DNA of 30,191 bases. Source: DASTQL01 sp035761805 (GTDB taxonomy: Bacteria > Actinomycetota > Actinomycetes > Jiangellales > Jiangellaceae). Positions 7,589 through 15,652 of the stretch are shown one piece after another (position 1 is the first letter of the stretch; every line of letters begins with the position of its first letter). The stretch is taken from positions 1 to 30,191 of the forward strand of contig DASTQL010000185.1 in NCBI GenBank assembly GCA_035761805.1, given 5' to 3'. The notes beneath the pieces were generated by a model, which was not told the DNA's origin, ran no database searches, and saw only the letters and a list, made by a program, of their open reading frames with translations. Made by a program: the position numbers and the translations under genes.

Positions 7589-7603
7589 AGACCACAGTGG
7601 TCT
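7589..7603. promoter_or_regulatory. Perfect 15-bp palindrome in the LysR/oxidase divergent gap
   Basis: AGACCAC and GTGGTCT are perfect inverted arms around a single A. The site lies 47 bases upstream of the oxidase ATG, a reasonable place for regulator binding. The regulator is unproven. Confidence 0.45.
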
Positions 7604-7650
7604 CACGTGGTCGGTGACAGCGACGCCGACAGGTGAGAGGGGGCTGCGCG

Positions 7651-9015
7651 ATGGCAGTGGAAGCCGGGGTCGTGAGCTCTGTGCGCCGAGAGCTCGGCTC
7701 GGGTCTACGCGGGGAGGTGGTCTTTCCGGGGGAGCCCGGCTACGACACGGCCCGCACCGTGTTCAACGGCATGATCGATCGGCGCCCGCTGGCGGTGGTC
7801 CGGCCGGTGGATGCCACCGAAGTGGTCCGCTGCATAGGGTTCGCGCGCCGCCACGGTCTTCCGCTGTCGGTGCGCGGGGGCGGTCACAGCGTCGCAGGGA
7901 GCGCGGTCTGGGATGACGCGGTGATGCTTGACCTGTCCGGCATGAAGGGCGTCCAGGTCGACCGAGCCAGCAGGACCATCCAGGCCGGACCCGGGCTCAC
8001 GTTGGCCGAGTTCGACCACGCGACGCAGGCGTTCGGGTTGGCCACGACGTCGGGGGTCGTCTCGACGACCGGAATCGCCGGGCTCACCCTCGGCGGCGGT
8101 TTGGGCTGGCTCAACGGCCGGTACGGGCTCGCCTGCGACAACCTGATCTCTGCCGAGGTGGCGACCGCCGACGGACGGCTGCTGCGAGCCAGCGCGGCGC
8201 AGCACCGGGACCTCTTCTGGGGCATCCGCGGCGGTGGCGGCAACTTCGGGGTCGTGACGTCGTTCGAGTTCCAGCTCCATCCGGTCGGCCTCGTACTCGC
8301 CGGCGGCCTGTCGTACCCGCTGGAGATGGCGCCGCAGCTCCTGCGGTTCTACGACGAGTTCGTCAAGGCGGCCCCGGACGCGCTGTCCACAGCCGCATCA
8401 GTCGCGCTGGGCCCGACCGGAGAACCCGCCGTGTCGATCGCGGTCTGCTACTGCGGCCCAATCGAGGAGGGCGAACGGCTGCTGCGTCCGTTGCGGAGGT
8501 TCCGGCAGCCGGTCGACGACCGGATCCAGCCCATGCCGTACACGATGTTGCAGAGCGCGCGTGACGAGGGATACCCCGCCGGCCGACTCCACTACTGGAA
8601 GTCCGGCTGGCTGCGTGAGCCGACCGACGCCGTCATCGAGACCGTGATGCGGTTCCTCCCGCAGATGCCGTCCCGCGCCAGCGGTGTCGGCCTGCAGCAG
8701 ATGCACGGGGTCGCCAGCCGTGTCGCCCCTTCGGCCACGGCCTTCGCGCACCGGGGCGAGCAGTACGACTTCCTGATCCTCTCGCAGTGGTCAGATCCGG
8801 CCGACACCGAATCCAACCTGGAGTGGACCGAGGCGCTGTTCGAGGCGATGCAGCCACACATGGAGGGGTCGGTGTACGTGAACAACCTGGGCAAGGAGGG
8901 CCAGGGCCGGGTCCGAGCGGCCTACGGGGACAACTACGCGCGCCTGACCGCCCTGAAGACAAGCTACGACCCGGACAACCTGTTCCGTGTCAACCAGAAC
9001 GTCAAGCCATCCTGA
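7651..9015 (+). CDS. FAD-linked oxidase, berberine-bridge-enzyme type, likely bicovalent flavin
   Basis: The product is a 454-residue oxidase of the FAD_binding_4/BBE family, which oxidises alcohols, amines or sugars with O2 as acceptor. The PP-loop-type FAD domain carries RGGGHS with His79, and GLACDNL with Cys162. In the family these are the His and Cys that attach FAD covalently at two points. The substrate domain follows, and the C-terminal BBE segment includes YVNNLG and YDPDNLFRVNQNV near the end. The ATG at 7651 is preferred over the GTG at 7633 because GAGAGGGGG lies about 7 bases upstream of it. No signal peptide is evident, so it is probably cytoplasmic. It leads a plus-strand set with the decayed monooxygenase and the LLM gene, opposite a LysR regulator. 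The substrate is unknown. Confidence 0.9.
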   Translation: MAVEAGVVSSVRRELGSGLRGEVVFPGEPGYDTARTVFNGMIDRRPLAVVRPVDATEVVRCIGFARRHGLPLSVRGGGHSVAGSAVWDDAVMLDLSGMKGVQVDRASRTIQAGPGLTLAEFDHATQAFGLATTSGVVSTTGIAGLTLGGGLGWLNGRYGLACDNLISAEVATADGRLLRASAAQHRDLFWGIRGGGGNFGVVTSFEFQLHPVGLVLAGGLSYPLEMAPQLLRFYDEFVKAAPDALSTAASVALGPTGEPAVSIAVCYCGPIEEGERLLRPLRRFRQPVDDRIQPMPYTMLQSARDEGYPAGRLHYWKSGWLREPTDAVIETVMRFLPQMPSRASGVGLQQMHGVASRVAPSATAFAHRGEQYDFLILSQWSDPADTESNLEWTEALFEAMQPHMEGSVYVNNLGKEGQGRVRAAYGDNYARLTALKTSYDPDNLFRVNQNVKPS

Positions 9016-9851
9016 TTGCACGGCGTCACTGCCCACCGGGGCACCGACCTGCGCGTACTCGTGGTTGGCGCCGGGATCGCGGGTCTCGGCGCCGCTCGGG
9101 CGCTACGGCGACGTGGCCTGGTCGCCGACGTGGTCGAGCGGGCACCCGCCTGGACACACACCGGAGTGGGCATCTACCTGCATGGCTGTGCACCGCGCGG
9201 ACCTGTACGAGGTCCTCGCATCGCACGGCGACCCCGCGCCGATCGACCGGTGCAGCGGATCAGCCAGCAAGGCAACATCACCCGAGGTGACCACCTGGAC
9301 GGTTCTGCTGGGCCGCGAGGTCACCTTCCTGGCCGTGCCGATCGGCCGCGGTCAGGTCTACTGCTACTGCGACACCCCGGCGAGGGGCCGCGAAGCGCCA
9401 CAGGCCACCAGGTCGGTCGGGCGGCTCACCGAGCTGCTGACCGGATTCGCCTCCCGGGTGCCTGCCATCCTCAACACTCTCGGGTCGGACGGCATGGTGC
9501 ACGTGGCACCGATCGAGGAGGTGCGGCTGGACGCATGGTCACGCGGATCGGTGCTGCTGATCGGGGACGCCGCACACGCGGCGTCGCCGAACATGGCCGA
9601 AGGGGCGGCGATGGCGCTCGAGGACGGTCTGATACTCGCCGAACGTCTCGCCGAGAGCGGCGGCGTCGCCCAGGCGGTGGAGAGATTGCAGGCACGGCGC
9701 CGCCCCCGCACGCAATGGGTCCTCGCCCAGACACATCGCCGAGACCGCACCCGCAACTTGCCACCACCCGCCGCTCGCAACCTCGCGCTACGCACGTGGG
9801 GGCGGCCACGTCTTCCACGCCAACTATCGCCCACTTCTCGAACCTCCATGA
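9016..9851 (+). pseudogene. Decayed FAD-dependent monooxygenase (paralogue of 10820-11938)
   Basis: Pieces of an aromatic-hydroxylase-type FAD monooxygenase occur in three different frames. Frame one gives the N-terminal FAD fold (VRVL-like start, GAGIAG, ending GIYL at 9180). After a deletion of about 45 codons, a second frame resumes at AVHRADLYEVL (9185). A second gap of about 60 codons near 9240-9290 removes the region holding the DG motif. The frame continues through TWTVLLG, VYCYCD, LLIGDAAHAASPNMAEGAAM and QTHRRDRTRN. A one-base change near the G-run at 9798-9802 shifts to a third frame ending GGHVFHANYRPLLEPP and TGA at 9849-9851. Each piece lines up with the intact protein encoded nearby on the other strand. 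It cannot make a working enzyme as read. Confidence 0.88.
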
Positions 9852-9877
9852 AATCAAGTCCAGGACGTGGTGTACCG

Positions 9878-10678
9878 ATGAGCTCAACGCTGCCCATCCG
9901 CCGGGGGTTGGGCATCTCCGCCGGCCTCGAGCCGCGGGTCGCTCGTGATCTCGCCGCCCGCTGCGAGGACCTCGGGTACCACTCGCTGTGGTCGAACGAC
10001 GAGCCGACCGCCTCCGGCCTCGAGACTCTCGCGCAGTTCGCCGCCGCCGCCCGGCGGCTAGAGCTGGGCGTGGGGGTTCTTCCGCTCGACCGACATCCGC
10101 CCGTCCGGATCGCGGCCGAGGTCGCCCGCCTCGAACTGGATCCGACGAAGCTTTGGATCGGGATCGGGTCCGGGCAGCTGACCAACCCGACCGAGGCCAT
10201 GCAGGCCGCCGTCGCCGAACTGCGTCGGCTACTTCCGGGAGCCACCCGGATCGTAGTGGCGGCGATGCGACCGCGGATGTGCCGCATCGGCGGCGCGGTC
10301 GCCGACGCAATCCTGCTCAACTGGATGCTGCCCGCTCAAGCGGCGGTCGCGCGCCGATGGGTACAGGAAGGAGCCGGCGACGCCGGGCGCACCACTCCGC
10401 TCCTAGCCTCGTACGTCCGCGTCGCCGTCGGGCCCGGCTCACAGCAGCGACTCCGCGGCGAGGAGGACCGCTATCGCAACATCAACGAGGCACATCGGCG
10501 GCATTTCGAGGCCATGAACGCTCCGATCGGAAGCGTTGGCGTAGCCGCGGCGGCGCGACCGGACCTGCTCAACGCACTGGCGCCCTACCACGCCGCGCTC
10601 GACCTCCCGATCGTACGCCTGCTCGCAGAACACGACATCACCTCGCTGACGACCGCCGCGACAGCAGCAGCACCGTGA
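9878..10678 (+). CDS. LLM-class (luciferase-like) flavin/F420-dependent oxidoreductase
   Basis: This is a 266-residue protein of the bacterial luciferase-like superfamily, whose members use FMN or F420. It shows the expected start (RGLGISAGLEPRVARDLAARCEDLGYHSLWSNDEP, here noted in two halves: RGLGISAGLEPR and CEDLGYHSLWSND). The strand-helix repeats follow, with LELGVGVLPLDRHPPVRIA, LWIGIGSGQL and GAVADAILLNWMLPAQA. It is shorter than many LLM proteins (often 280-350) but has no visible break. An alternative in-frame ATG at 9848 overlaps the stop of the preceding pseudogene frame (ATGA), suggesting the two were once translationally coupled. The ATG at 9878 better matches where the family domain begins. 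It ends convergently with the minus-strand monooxygenase. The substrate is unknown; a cofactor of F420 is plausible in an actinobacterium. Confidence 0.82.
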   Translation: MSSTLPIRRGLGISAGLEPRVARDLAARCEDLGYHSLWSNDEPTASGLETLAQFAAAARRLELGVGVLPLDRHPPVRIAAEVARLELDPTKLWIGIGSGQLTNPTEAMQAAVAELRRLLPGATRIVVAAMRPRMCRIGGAVADAILLNWMLPAQAAVARRWVQEGAGDAGRTTPLLASYVRVAVGPGSQQRLRGEEDRYRNINEAHRRHFEAMNAPIGSVGVAAAARPDLLNALAPYHAALDLPIVRLLAEHDITSLTTAATAAAP

Positions 10679-10819
10679 GACGTCTCCACGCCAGCACGAC
10701 CCTCACTTCGCTGGCCACCACCAGGTAGACCGCCGGGCCGCGATCCTCCCCTGGGTGCTGGGCGAGCGTAGCGGCGCTCAGCGCGGCGGAAGAGGATGTC
10801 CGCGAGGGGCCGGTTGTCG

Positions 10820-11938
10820 TCAGGCCGGCTCGCGCAGCGGCCGGTAGTTGGCGTGGAAGATTCGCCGTCCAAACATCTTGAGCACAAGGTTGCGGGCGGC
10901 GGGGTGAAGCGTGCGGGTGCGGTCGCGGCGGTGCGTCTGGCGGAGTACCCAGTCGGTGCGGGGGCGACGGCGGCGTTCGTACACCGCAAACGCGGTGGGG
11001 ATGCTGTCGGCCGCGGTGAGGCACTCGGACAGGACGATGGCGTCCTCCAGCGCCATCGCGGCGCCCTGGGCCATGTTGGGTGAGGTTGCGTGCGCGGCGT
11101 CGCCGATGAGCAGCACGGCACCGTGAGACCAGGAGTCCGGGACGACCTCCTCAATCGCGCCGGCGTGCCCGTTGCCGCGGCCGGCTTCGTCGAGCGCGTC
11201 GAGCAGGGTGGGCACCGGCTCGGCGTAGCCGGCCAGAAGTTCGCGCAGCGGCGGCGGTGGGGACGTGAGCGGCCCGTCGCAGTAGCAGTACGTCCGTCCG
11301 TTGCCGATTGGGATCGTCAGAAACGATGAGTTCTCACCGAGCAGCACCGACCAGGTTGGCGCCGCTTGGGGCAATGCGACTGCGACGACGAAGCGGCGTG
11401 CGTACTGGCCGACCGGGCGCGGAGCAGGGTGATCGAAGACCAGCCGTCGCACCGTCGAATGCAGTCCGTCCGCGCCCAGGACCAGGTCGTAGCGGCCGAT
11501 GACGCCGTCGCTGAACTCGACCGTGACACCTTCGTCGTCGACGGTCACCGCCTGCAGGCTGTGTCCCCACCTGATCGGCACGTCGCCCACTCCGGCGAGC
11601 AGCACCTGATGCAACTCTGCCCGATGCAGCGCGAGGCACTGGCCGACACCATTCCACACGTCGGCCATCTCGATGTCGAAGAGCAGGCGTCCACGGTGGT
11701 CGGCGAAGCGTTGTCGCTCAATACCTGCCGCGAGCCCGGCCACCTGTGAGCCAAGCCCGAGACCGCTCAGGGCACGTACCGCGTTGCCGGGCAGGTAGAT
11801 CCCGGTGCCCTCGCTCATCGGCGCGGCAGCGTTCTCGATGATCTCGACCGCCGCGCCCCAACCGCGGAGTGCGCGAGCCGCCGCCAGCCCGGCAATGCCA
11901 GCGCCGACGATGAGCACTCGAACACCGTCACCCCGCAC
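10820..11938 (-). CDS. FAD-dependent monooxygenase (aromatic hydroxylase type), intact
   Basis: This is a group A flavoprotein monooxygenase of about 372 residues, related to salicylate/p-hydroxybenzoate hydroxylases. It would use NAD(P)H and O2 to hydroxylate a substrate. Visible are the GAGIAG dinucleotide fold (12-17), the LHRAELHQVL stretch, the DG motif in LVLGADGLHS (about 165-171) and the GD motif in LLIGDAAHATSPNMAQGAAM (Gly-Asp near 279). The GTG at 11938 has an AGGGAGG site 5 bases upstream and starts just before the FAD fold. A longer reading from the GTG at 11986 overlaps the stop of the upstream gene. It is the last gene of a minus-strand set with the FAD oxidoreductase and the LuxR-type regulator. 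Its paralogue is decayed at 9016-9851. Confidence 0.88.
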   Translation of the reverse strand: MRGDGVRVLIVGAGIAGLAAARALRGWGAAVEIIENAAAPMSEGTGIYLPGNAVRALSGLGLGSQVAGLAAGIERQRFADHRGRLLFDIEMADVWNGVGQCLALHRAELHQVLLAGVGDVPIRWGHSLQAVTVDDEGVTVEFSDGVIGRYDLVLGADGLHSTVRRLVFDHPAPRPVGQYARRFVVAVALPQAAPTWSVLLGENSSFLTIPIGNGRTYCYCDGPLTSPPPPLRELLAGYAEPVPTLLDALDEAGRGNGHAGAIEEVVPDSWSHGAVLLIGDAAHATSPNMAQGAAMALEDAIVLSECLTAADSIPTAFAVYERRRRPRTDWVLRQTHRRDRTRTLHPAARNLVLKMFGRRIFHANYRPLREPA

Positions 11939-11972
11939 GTGCCCTCCCTGGACTGTGGCCTCCGACGGCCAT
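11928..11972 (-). CDS. Possible 14-codon coupling ORF before the monooxygenase
   Basis: An AGGAGG placed 5 bases before an ATG (11972) opens a 14-codon frame. It ends at 11928, overlapping the monooxygenase GTG (11938) in another frame. It may deliver ribosomes to that start by termination-reinitiation. The peptide (MAVGGHSPGRARAG) is not recognised, and chance occurrence is possible. Confidence 0.25.
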   Translation of the reverse strand: MAVGGHSPGRARAG

Positions 11973-11982
11973 GACTTCCTCC

Positions 11983-13374
11983 TCACGCCAAGTTGTGAGG
12001 GGACGGCACCCGTGCCGCGGCGCCCATCTCAGGGACGCGGCCATGCCGCAGGTTGCCGAGCAGGACGCGGAGCCCCGTGGAGGGTCGGAACACCCGCTTG
12101 GGCGGGGCCTGGAGTGCCACGACTCGCATGAACTGTTCAGCCACCGCGGTGTCTCGCTCGGCCGCGATCAGCACCCGCTCAACATAGGCGTTGATGACCC
12201 GGACGGGCAGCGGCCGCGGTCCCTTCACCTGCGGCAGGGCCAGATCTGCGCCGAGCGTCAGCTGCCAGGCCATGTCGACCCGCCTTGCGGCGGCACTGAA
12301 GAACCGCCGGGCCAGTTCACGGTCACCGCCGGCCAGCGAGTCCCGCAGGGCCTCCGCCTGCAGCGCGGCGACCGACATGCCCAAGGCGTAAGCCGGGTTG
12401 GAGCTGCAGATCGCGTCCCCGAAGACGAGCAGCCCGGCCGGGAACCGGCGCAGCCGCTCGTACCGCCGGCGAACGTTGGCCGGGAACCGATGGGCGACGA
12501 TGTCGTCGAACGACTCGGCGTCGCGGATCGCGGCGAAGACATCCGGCGGGGCGATCGCCTCGACGAAGGCGAGGAAGCCTTCGGGGTCGGTCGGCGGGTG
12601 GTGTCCGTCGTACCCGATCGCAGTCAGGATCCACCGGTCCTGTTCCTGCGCGAACAGCACGAAGCCAGTGGGCCGGCCCGGCTGGGCACCGATGGAGACC
12701 ATCTTCTGTCCGCCCAGCGCGCCCGGACGCAGCCGCAGCTGCCGAGTGGCGTACTTCAACTGGATCGTGAGCCGCTCTTCCGGCGGCTGATCGTAACCGA
12801 TCGTCGCCAGCCAGGCGTGCGTGCGGCTGCCGCGCCCGGTCGCGTCCACGACGAGGTCGGCGTCGAGGATCTCCTCGGCGCCGTCGGCAGCAAGGTGCAG
12901 GAGCCGTACCCCGGTGACGCGGTCTCGAGCCGCAGTCAAGACGAGCCCGACGATCTCACGCCGGTCGACGATCTCGACCGCGGGGAGCGCCCGGACCCGG
13001 GCACGTACGTGGCCCTCTAGGTATGGCCGGGCAGCCTGACAGATGAACGGCTGCCTGGGGTGTCCCCTCAGGCAGAGCAGATGGCCGGCCGGGGCGAAGC
13101 GGAGCTCTGCGAAGTCCCGGATCACCGGCAAACCCCCGGCGATCATGTCTTCGACCAGGCCGGGAAAGAGTTCGTCGAGGATCTGCGTTCCTCGGGGCAC
13201 CAGCAGATGGGCGTGCCGACCCTGGGGGACACCCCGCCGATTCTCCGCCGTCTCCAAGAGCGGGTCGCGTTCTGCAACCGTGACTCGCTCATACACGTCG
13301 GCGAGCACCCGTGCAGCGAGGAGCCCGGCCATGCCGGCCCCGAGGACCACCGCGTGGTCACCGATCTTCGGCAT
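11983..13374 (-). CDS. FAD-dependent oxidoreductase, epoxidase/halogenase-like group
   Basis: This 463-residue flavoprotein begins with an FAD-binding Rossmann fold (VVLGAGMAGLLAARVLA, GAGMAG at 12-17, acidic residue Glu35). The sequence RRGVPQGRHAHLLVPRG follows, characteristic of the group annotated as 2-polyprenyl-6-methoxyphenol hydroxylase-like or squalene-epoxidase-like proteins. Further on are LVVDATGRGSR and the GD-type motif LLVFGDAICSSNPAYALGMS. The C-terminal tail is about 100 residues. A GGGAGGGCGAAG ribosome site precedes the ATG at 13374. It lies 119 bp downstream of the LuxR-type regulator with a palindrome in the gap, and 44 bp upstream of the monooxygenase start. Oxidation of a small hydrophobic or aromatic compound is likely, but the substrate is unknown. 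Confidence 0.87.
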   Translation of the reverse strand: MPKIGDHAVVLGAGMAGLLAARVLADVYERVTVAERDPLLETAENRRGVPQGRHAHLLVPRGTQILDELFPGLVEDMIAGGLPVIRDFAELRFAPAGHLLCLRGHPRQPFICQAARPYLEGHVRARVRALPAVEIVDRREIVGLVLTAARDRVTGVRLLHLAADGAEEILDADLVVDATGRGSRTHAWLATIGYDQPPEERLTIQLKYATRQLRLRPGALGGQKMVSIGAQPGRPTGFVLFAQEQDRWILTAIGYDGHHPPTDPEGFLAFVEAIAPPDVFAAIRDAESFDDIVAHRFPANVRRRYERLRRFPAGLLVFGDAICSSNPAYALGMSVAALQAEALRDSLAGGDRELARRFFSAAARRVDMAWQLTLGADLALPQVKGPRPLPVRVINAYVERVLIAAERDTAVAEQFMRVVALQAPPKRVFRPSTGLRVLLGNLRHGRVPEMGAAARVPSPHNLA

Positions 13375-13440
13375 CTTCGCCCTCCCGCGTCATGACGCGT
13401 GCTGCGACGCTATGACGGCAGGGGATGTGGCCGATTCGGG

Positions 13441-13483
13441 GGAACCACCCAATACGCCGGGCAGCGGCGGTATGGGTGATTCC
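13441..13483. promoter_or_regulatory. Long imperfect palindrome, candidate operator of the FAD oxidoreductase operon
   Basis: The left arm (13441-13455, GGAACCACCCAATAC) and right arm (13470-13483, GTATGGGTGATTCC) are inverted with one base gap and one mismatch, around a 14-base centre. It lies between the stop of the LuxR-type gene and the start of the FAD oxidoreductase. The LuxR-type protein is the natural candidate to bind it, though this is not shown. Confidence 0.5.
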
Positions 13484-13493
13484 AGGTAGCGCG

Positions 13494-15134
13494 TCAGCGG
13501 ATCCCGCGCTGGAACGCGTACGCCGCCGCGGCGGTGCGCGAGCCGACGCCGAGCTTGGTCAGGATGTTGCTGACGTGCCGCTCGACAGTCCTCTCGCTGA
13601 GGAACAGCTCGGTGGCGATGGCCTGGTTGGTCTTGCCGATCGCGACCAACTGGAGCACCTCGACCTCGCGGCGGCTCAGCCCGGACCGATCGGCGACCGG
13701 CCGCTTGCGCGTATACATGTCGACGCGGGTCAGGTCGGGGACGGCGCCGAGTTGGGCGAAGACTTGCCGGGCCGCGTCCAGCTCCATCGCCGCGGTGTCC
13801 TCGTCGTGGAGGGCGTGGCAGACCAGGCCGACCAGGACCCGGACCCGGCCCGACTCGTACGGCGCCTCCAGTTCCTGCCATGCCGCCCATGCATCGCGCA
13901 GTGCGGCGAGCGATGCTCGGAGGTCGCCCTCGGCGAGCAAGACCGCCCCCCTGGCGCGGGCGGCAGCGGCCCGTAGCAGCGGCGCATCGAGTTCGGCGGC
14001 GATCTCGGCGAGCTCATCGGCGGCAGCGCGCGCGGACGGGACGTCGGTGGCGGCGAGCACGATGTCGACGTAGGCGGCAAGCAGCTTGGACCTGGCCAGG
14101 CGGTTCGGTGCCTCGTCCAGCGCTGTGCGGATCGCCGCTCTTGCGGCATCGACCCGTCCCTGAGCCAACCTCAGTTGCGCCAGACCGGGCTGCGGCCTTC
14201 GGCCGAACCGGCTGGCCTGACGATACGCCTGCTCCGCCTTCGCGAACTCTCCGCGCAGCCGATGCAGCTCGGCGAGCTGGTAGAAGGCCATGCCGACCAC
14301 GGCCGGCGGGCCAGCGGGCTGGGGCAGCCGGTCACACGCCCGCCGCGCTTCCTCCAACGCATCCGGCCACGCGCCCTGCAGCTGCATGATCTCGGAGCGG
14401 TGCACCAGGCACTGAGCGCGGAAGGGCACCAGGTCCGGCTGAGACTCACACCAGCGGCTCAATGCCCCCGTCCACTCCTGCGCCCGCCGCAGATCGAAGA
14501 TCTCCTGGCACGCCACGATCACACCGCAGTAGACGATCCCGGCAACGTTCGCAGACACCTCGCCAGCCGTGACCGCGACCATCGCCTCGTCGAGCGACAC
14601 CACGCCCTGTGCGGTCTCCCCGAGCCGGATCATCGCCTGACCCCGGCCCATCCCGGCGAGAGCCTTCAGGTCGGGGTCGCCGAAGCGGTCTCCGATCTCG
14701 GCTGCCTGACTGGAAGCGGCGTACGCGGTCGCGGCGTCGCCCGCGGCCAGGCCCTGTATTGCTACCGGCAAGAGCAGATACCCCTGCTCGACGCAGTCCA
14801 GCCGACCCTCGTCCAGCAGCGCGCGGGCCCGAGCGAGCCAGCCGCTGCCGCGGGCCACCTCACCCCGATGCAAGAGTCCGAAACCCAACCAGAATGCGCA
14901 CCGGGCGGCACGAGGTAGTTCGCCCAAGCGCAGGTACTCCTGGAACGCCCGCGCCCCGGCATCGTCGCCGTCGTCGTCCCGGCCCACCAGAGAGGCGGCC
15001 ATCGCGAGCCGCTCGAGATCCGTAGCCTCGAGTGGCGCCTCGCGATCCGCGGCGGCAAGCTCGGCATATGCATCCGCCCAGGCGTGGCGGCCGGAGGAGC
15101 CCCGGCCGCGATCGAGTGCCTCGGCCGCGGTCAT
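13494..15134 (-). CDS. LuxR-type HTH regulator with long TPR-like N-terminus
   Basis: This 546-residue protein has a C-terminal LuxR/FixJ DNA-binding domain at about 485-546 (LSRREVEVLQLVAIGKTNQA, then LSERTVERHVSNILTKLGVG). It is preceded by more than 400 residues of alanine-rich helical repeats that look like tetratricopeptide repeats (for example AVYRQASRFG-like helices around YQLAELHRLRGEFAKAEQAY). No Walker A ATPase motif is seen, so it is not a full-length LAL (MalT-type) ATPase regulator, though the helical part resembles their C-terminal half. The ATG at 15134 is preferred because GGGAG lies 5 bases upstream. It heads the minus-strand set with the two FAD enzymes and probably activates them in response to a bound ligand or partner (inference). 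Confidence 0.88.
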   Translation of the reverse strand: MTAAEALDRGRGSSGRHAWADAYAELAAADREAPLEATDLERLAMAASLVGRDDDGDDAGARAFQEYLRLGELPRAARCAFWLGFGLLHRGEVARGSGWLARARALLDEGRLDCVEQGYLLLPVAIQGLAAGDAATAYAASSQAAEIGDRFGDPDLKALAGMGRGQAMIRLGETAQGVVSLDEAMVAVTAGEVSANVAGIVYCGVIVACQEIFDLRRAQEWTGALSRWCESQPDLVPFRAQCLVHRSEIMQLQGAWPDALEEARRACDRLPQPAGPPAVVGMAFYQLAELHRLRGEFAKAEQAYRQASRFGRRPQPGLAQLRLAQGRVDAARAAIRTALDEAPNRLARSKLLAAYVDIVLAATDVPSARAAADELAEIAAELDAPLLRAAAARARGAVLLAEGDLRASLAALRDAWAAWQELEAPYESGRVRVLVGLVCHALHDEDTAAMELDAARQVFAQLGAVPDLTRVDMYTRKRPVADRSGLSRREVEVLQLVAIGKTNQAIATELFLSERTVERHVSNILTKLGVGSRTAAAAYAFQRGIR

Positions 15135-15293
15135 ACGCTCTCCCGCCGGACTCATCGCCGCAATCACCCGTGCACAAGGCTCAAATCGCGCATCACACAA
15201 CCTACTGCAGTGGCGTCTCTCACGAACGTAGAGGCGGCCTCGTGGATGACGCTAGCGGGCTCGTGGCGGCCGGGACCCGTGCTGGCGACGCTC

Positions 15294-15306
15294 TAGGCTT
15301 CGTGCG
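15294..15306 (+). promoter_or_regulatory. Candidate -10 box for a leaderless GlsB transcript
   Basis: TAGGCT at 15294-15299 fits the actinobacterial -10 pattern TAnnnT and ends 6 bases before the GTG at 15306. Transcription would begin at the start codon. No -35 was identified. Confidence 0.35.
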
Positions 15307-15566
15307 TGCTGATCATTGCGATCATTCTCGTGGGCATGGTGGCCGGGGGTCTGGCGTGGCTCGTCCTGCGCGGCGGCAACGTGCGCCAGATCAACTGGCC
15401 CGAGGCCTTCGTAGCCGGCATCGTCGGCTCCTTCGTGGGCGGTCTCCTCTTCAGCCTGGTCTCCGGTGACGGCGTCGACCTGCGGCCGTCGGGGATCATC
15501 GGGTCGTTCGTCGGCGCGTTGATCGTGCTGGGCGTCTGGGGCTGGGTACGCGGCAGGCGCACGTGA
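15306..15566 (+). CDS. Small GlsB/YeaQ/YmgE-like membrane protein
   Basis: This 86-residue protein has three hydrophobic segments: about residues 1-20 (LIIAIILVGMVAGGLAWLVL), 33-53 (FVAGIVGSFVGGLLFSLV) and 63-82 (GIIGSFVGALIVLGVWGWV). The repeated GIxGSFVGxL pattern and small size match the transglycosylase-associated/GlsB stress family, whose molecular function is not established. It probably sits in the cytoplasmic membrane. The start is a GTG without a clear ribosome binding site. It is divergent from the LuxR-type regulator and convergent with the beta-propeller gene. A second member of the family is encoded at 28620-28895. Confidence 0.8.
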   Translation: MLIIAIILVGMVAGGLAWLVLRGGNVRQINWPEAFVAGIVGSFVGGLLFSLVSGDGVDLRPSGIIGSFVGALIVLGVWGWVRGRRT

Positions 15567-15624
15567 GCCGGCCCGGTCGGACCGACGCCACCTGACCCCC
15601 GGGCCCGCGCGCTCAGGGGCCGGC
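15567..15624. terminator. Candidate structured terminator between convergent genes
   Basis: GCCGGCCC (15567-15574) pairs with GGGCCGGC (15617-15624), enclosing a smaller CCTGA/TCAGG arm pair. It lies between the convergent GlsB and beta-propeller genes. There is no T-run. Confidence 0.3.
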
Positions 15625-15652
15625 GGCCGTGTGACGCCGCGGACGGGTGCGA

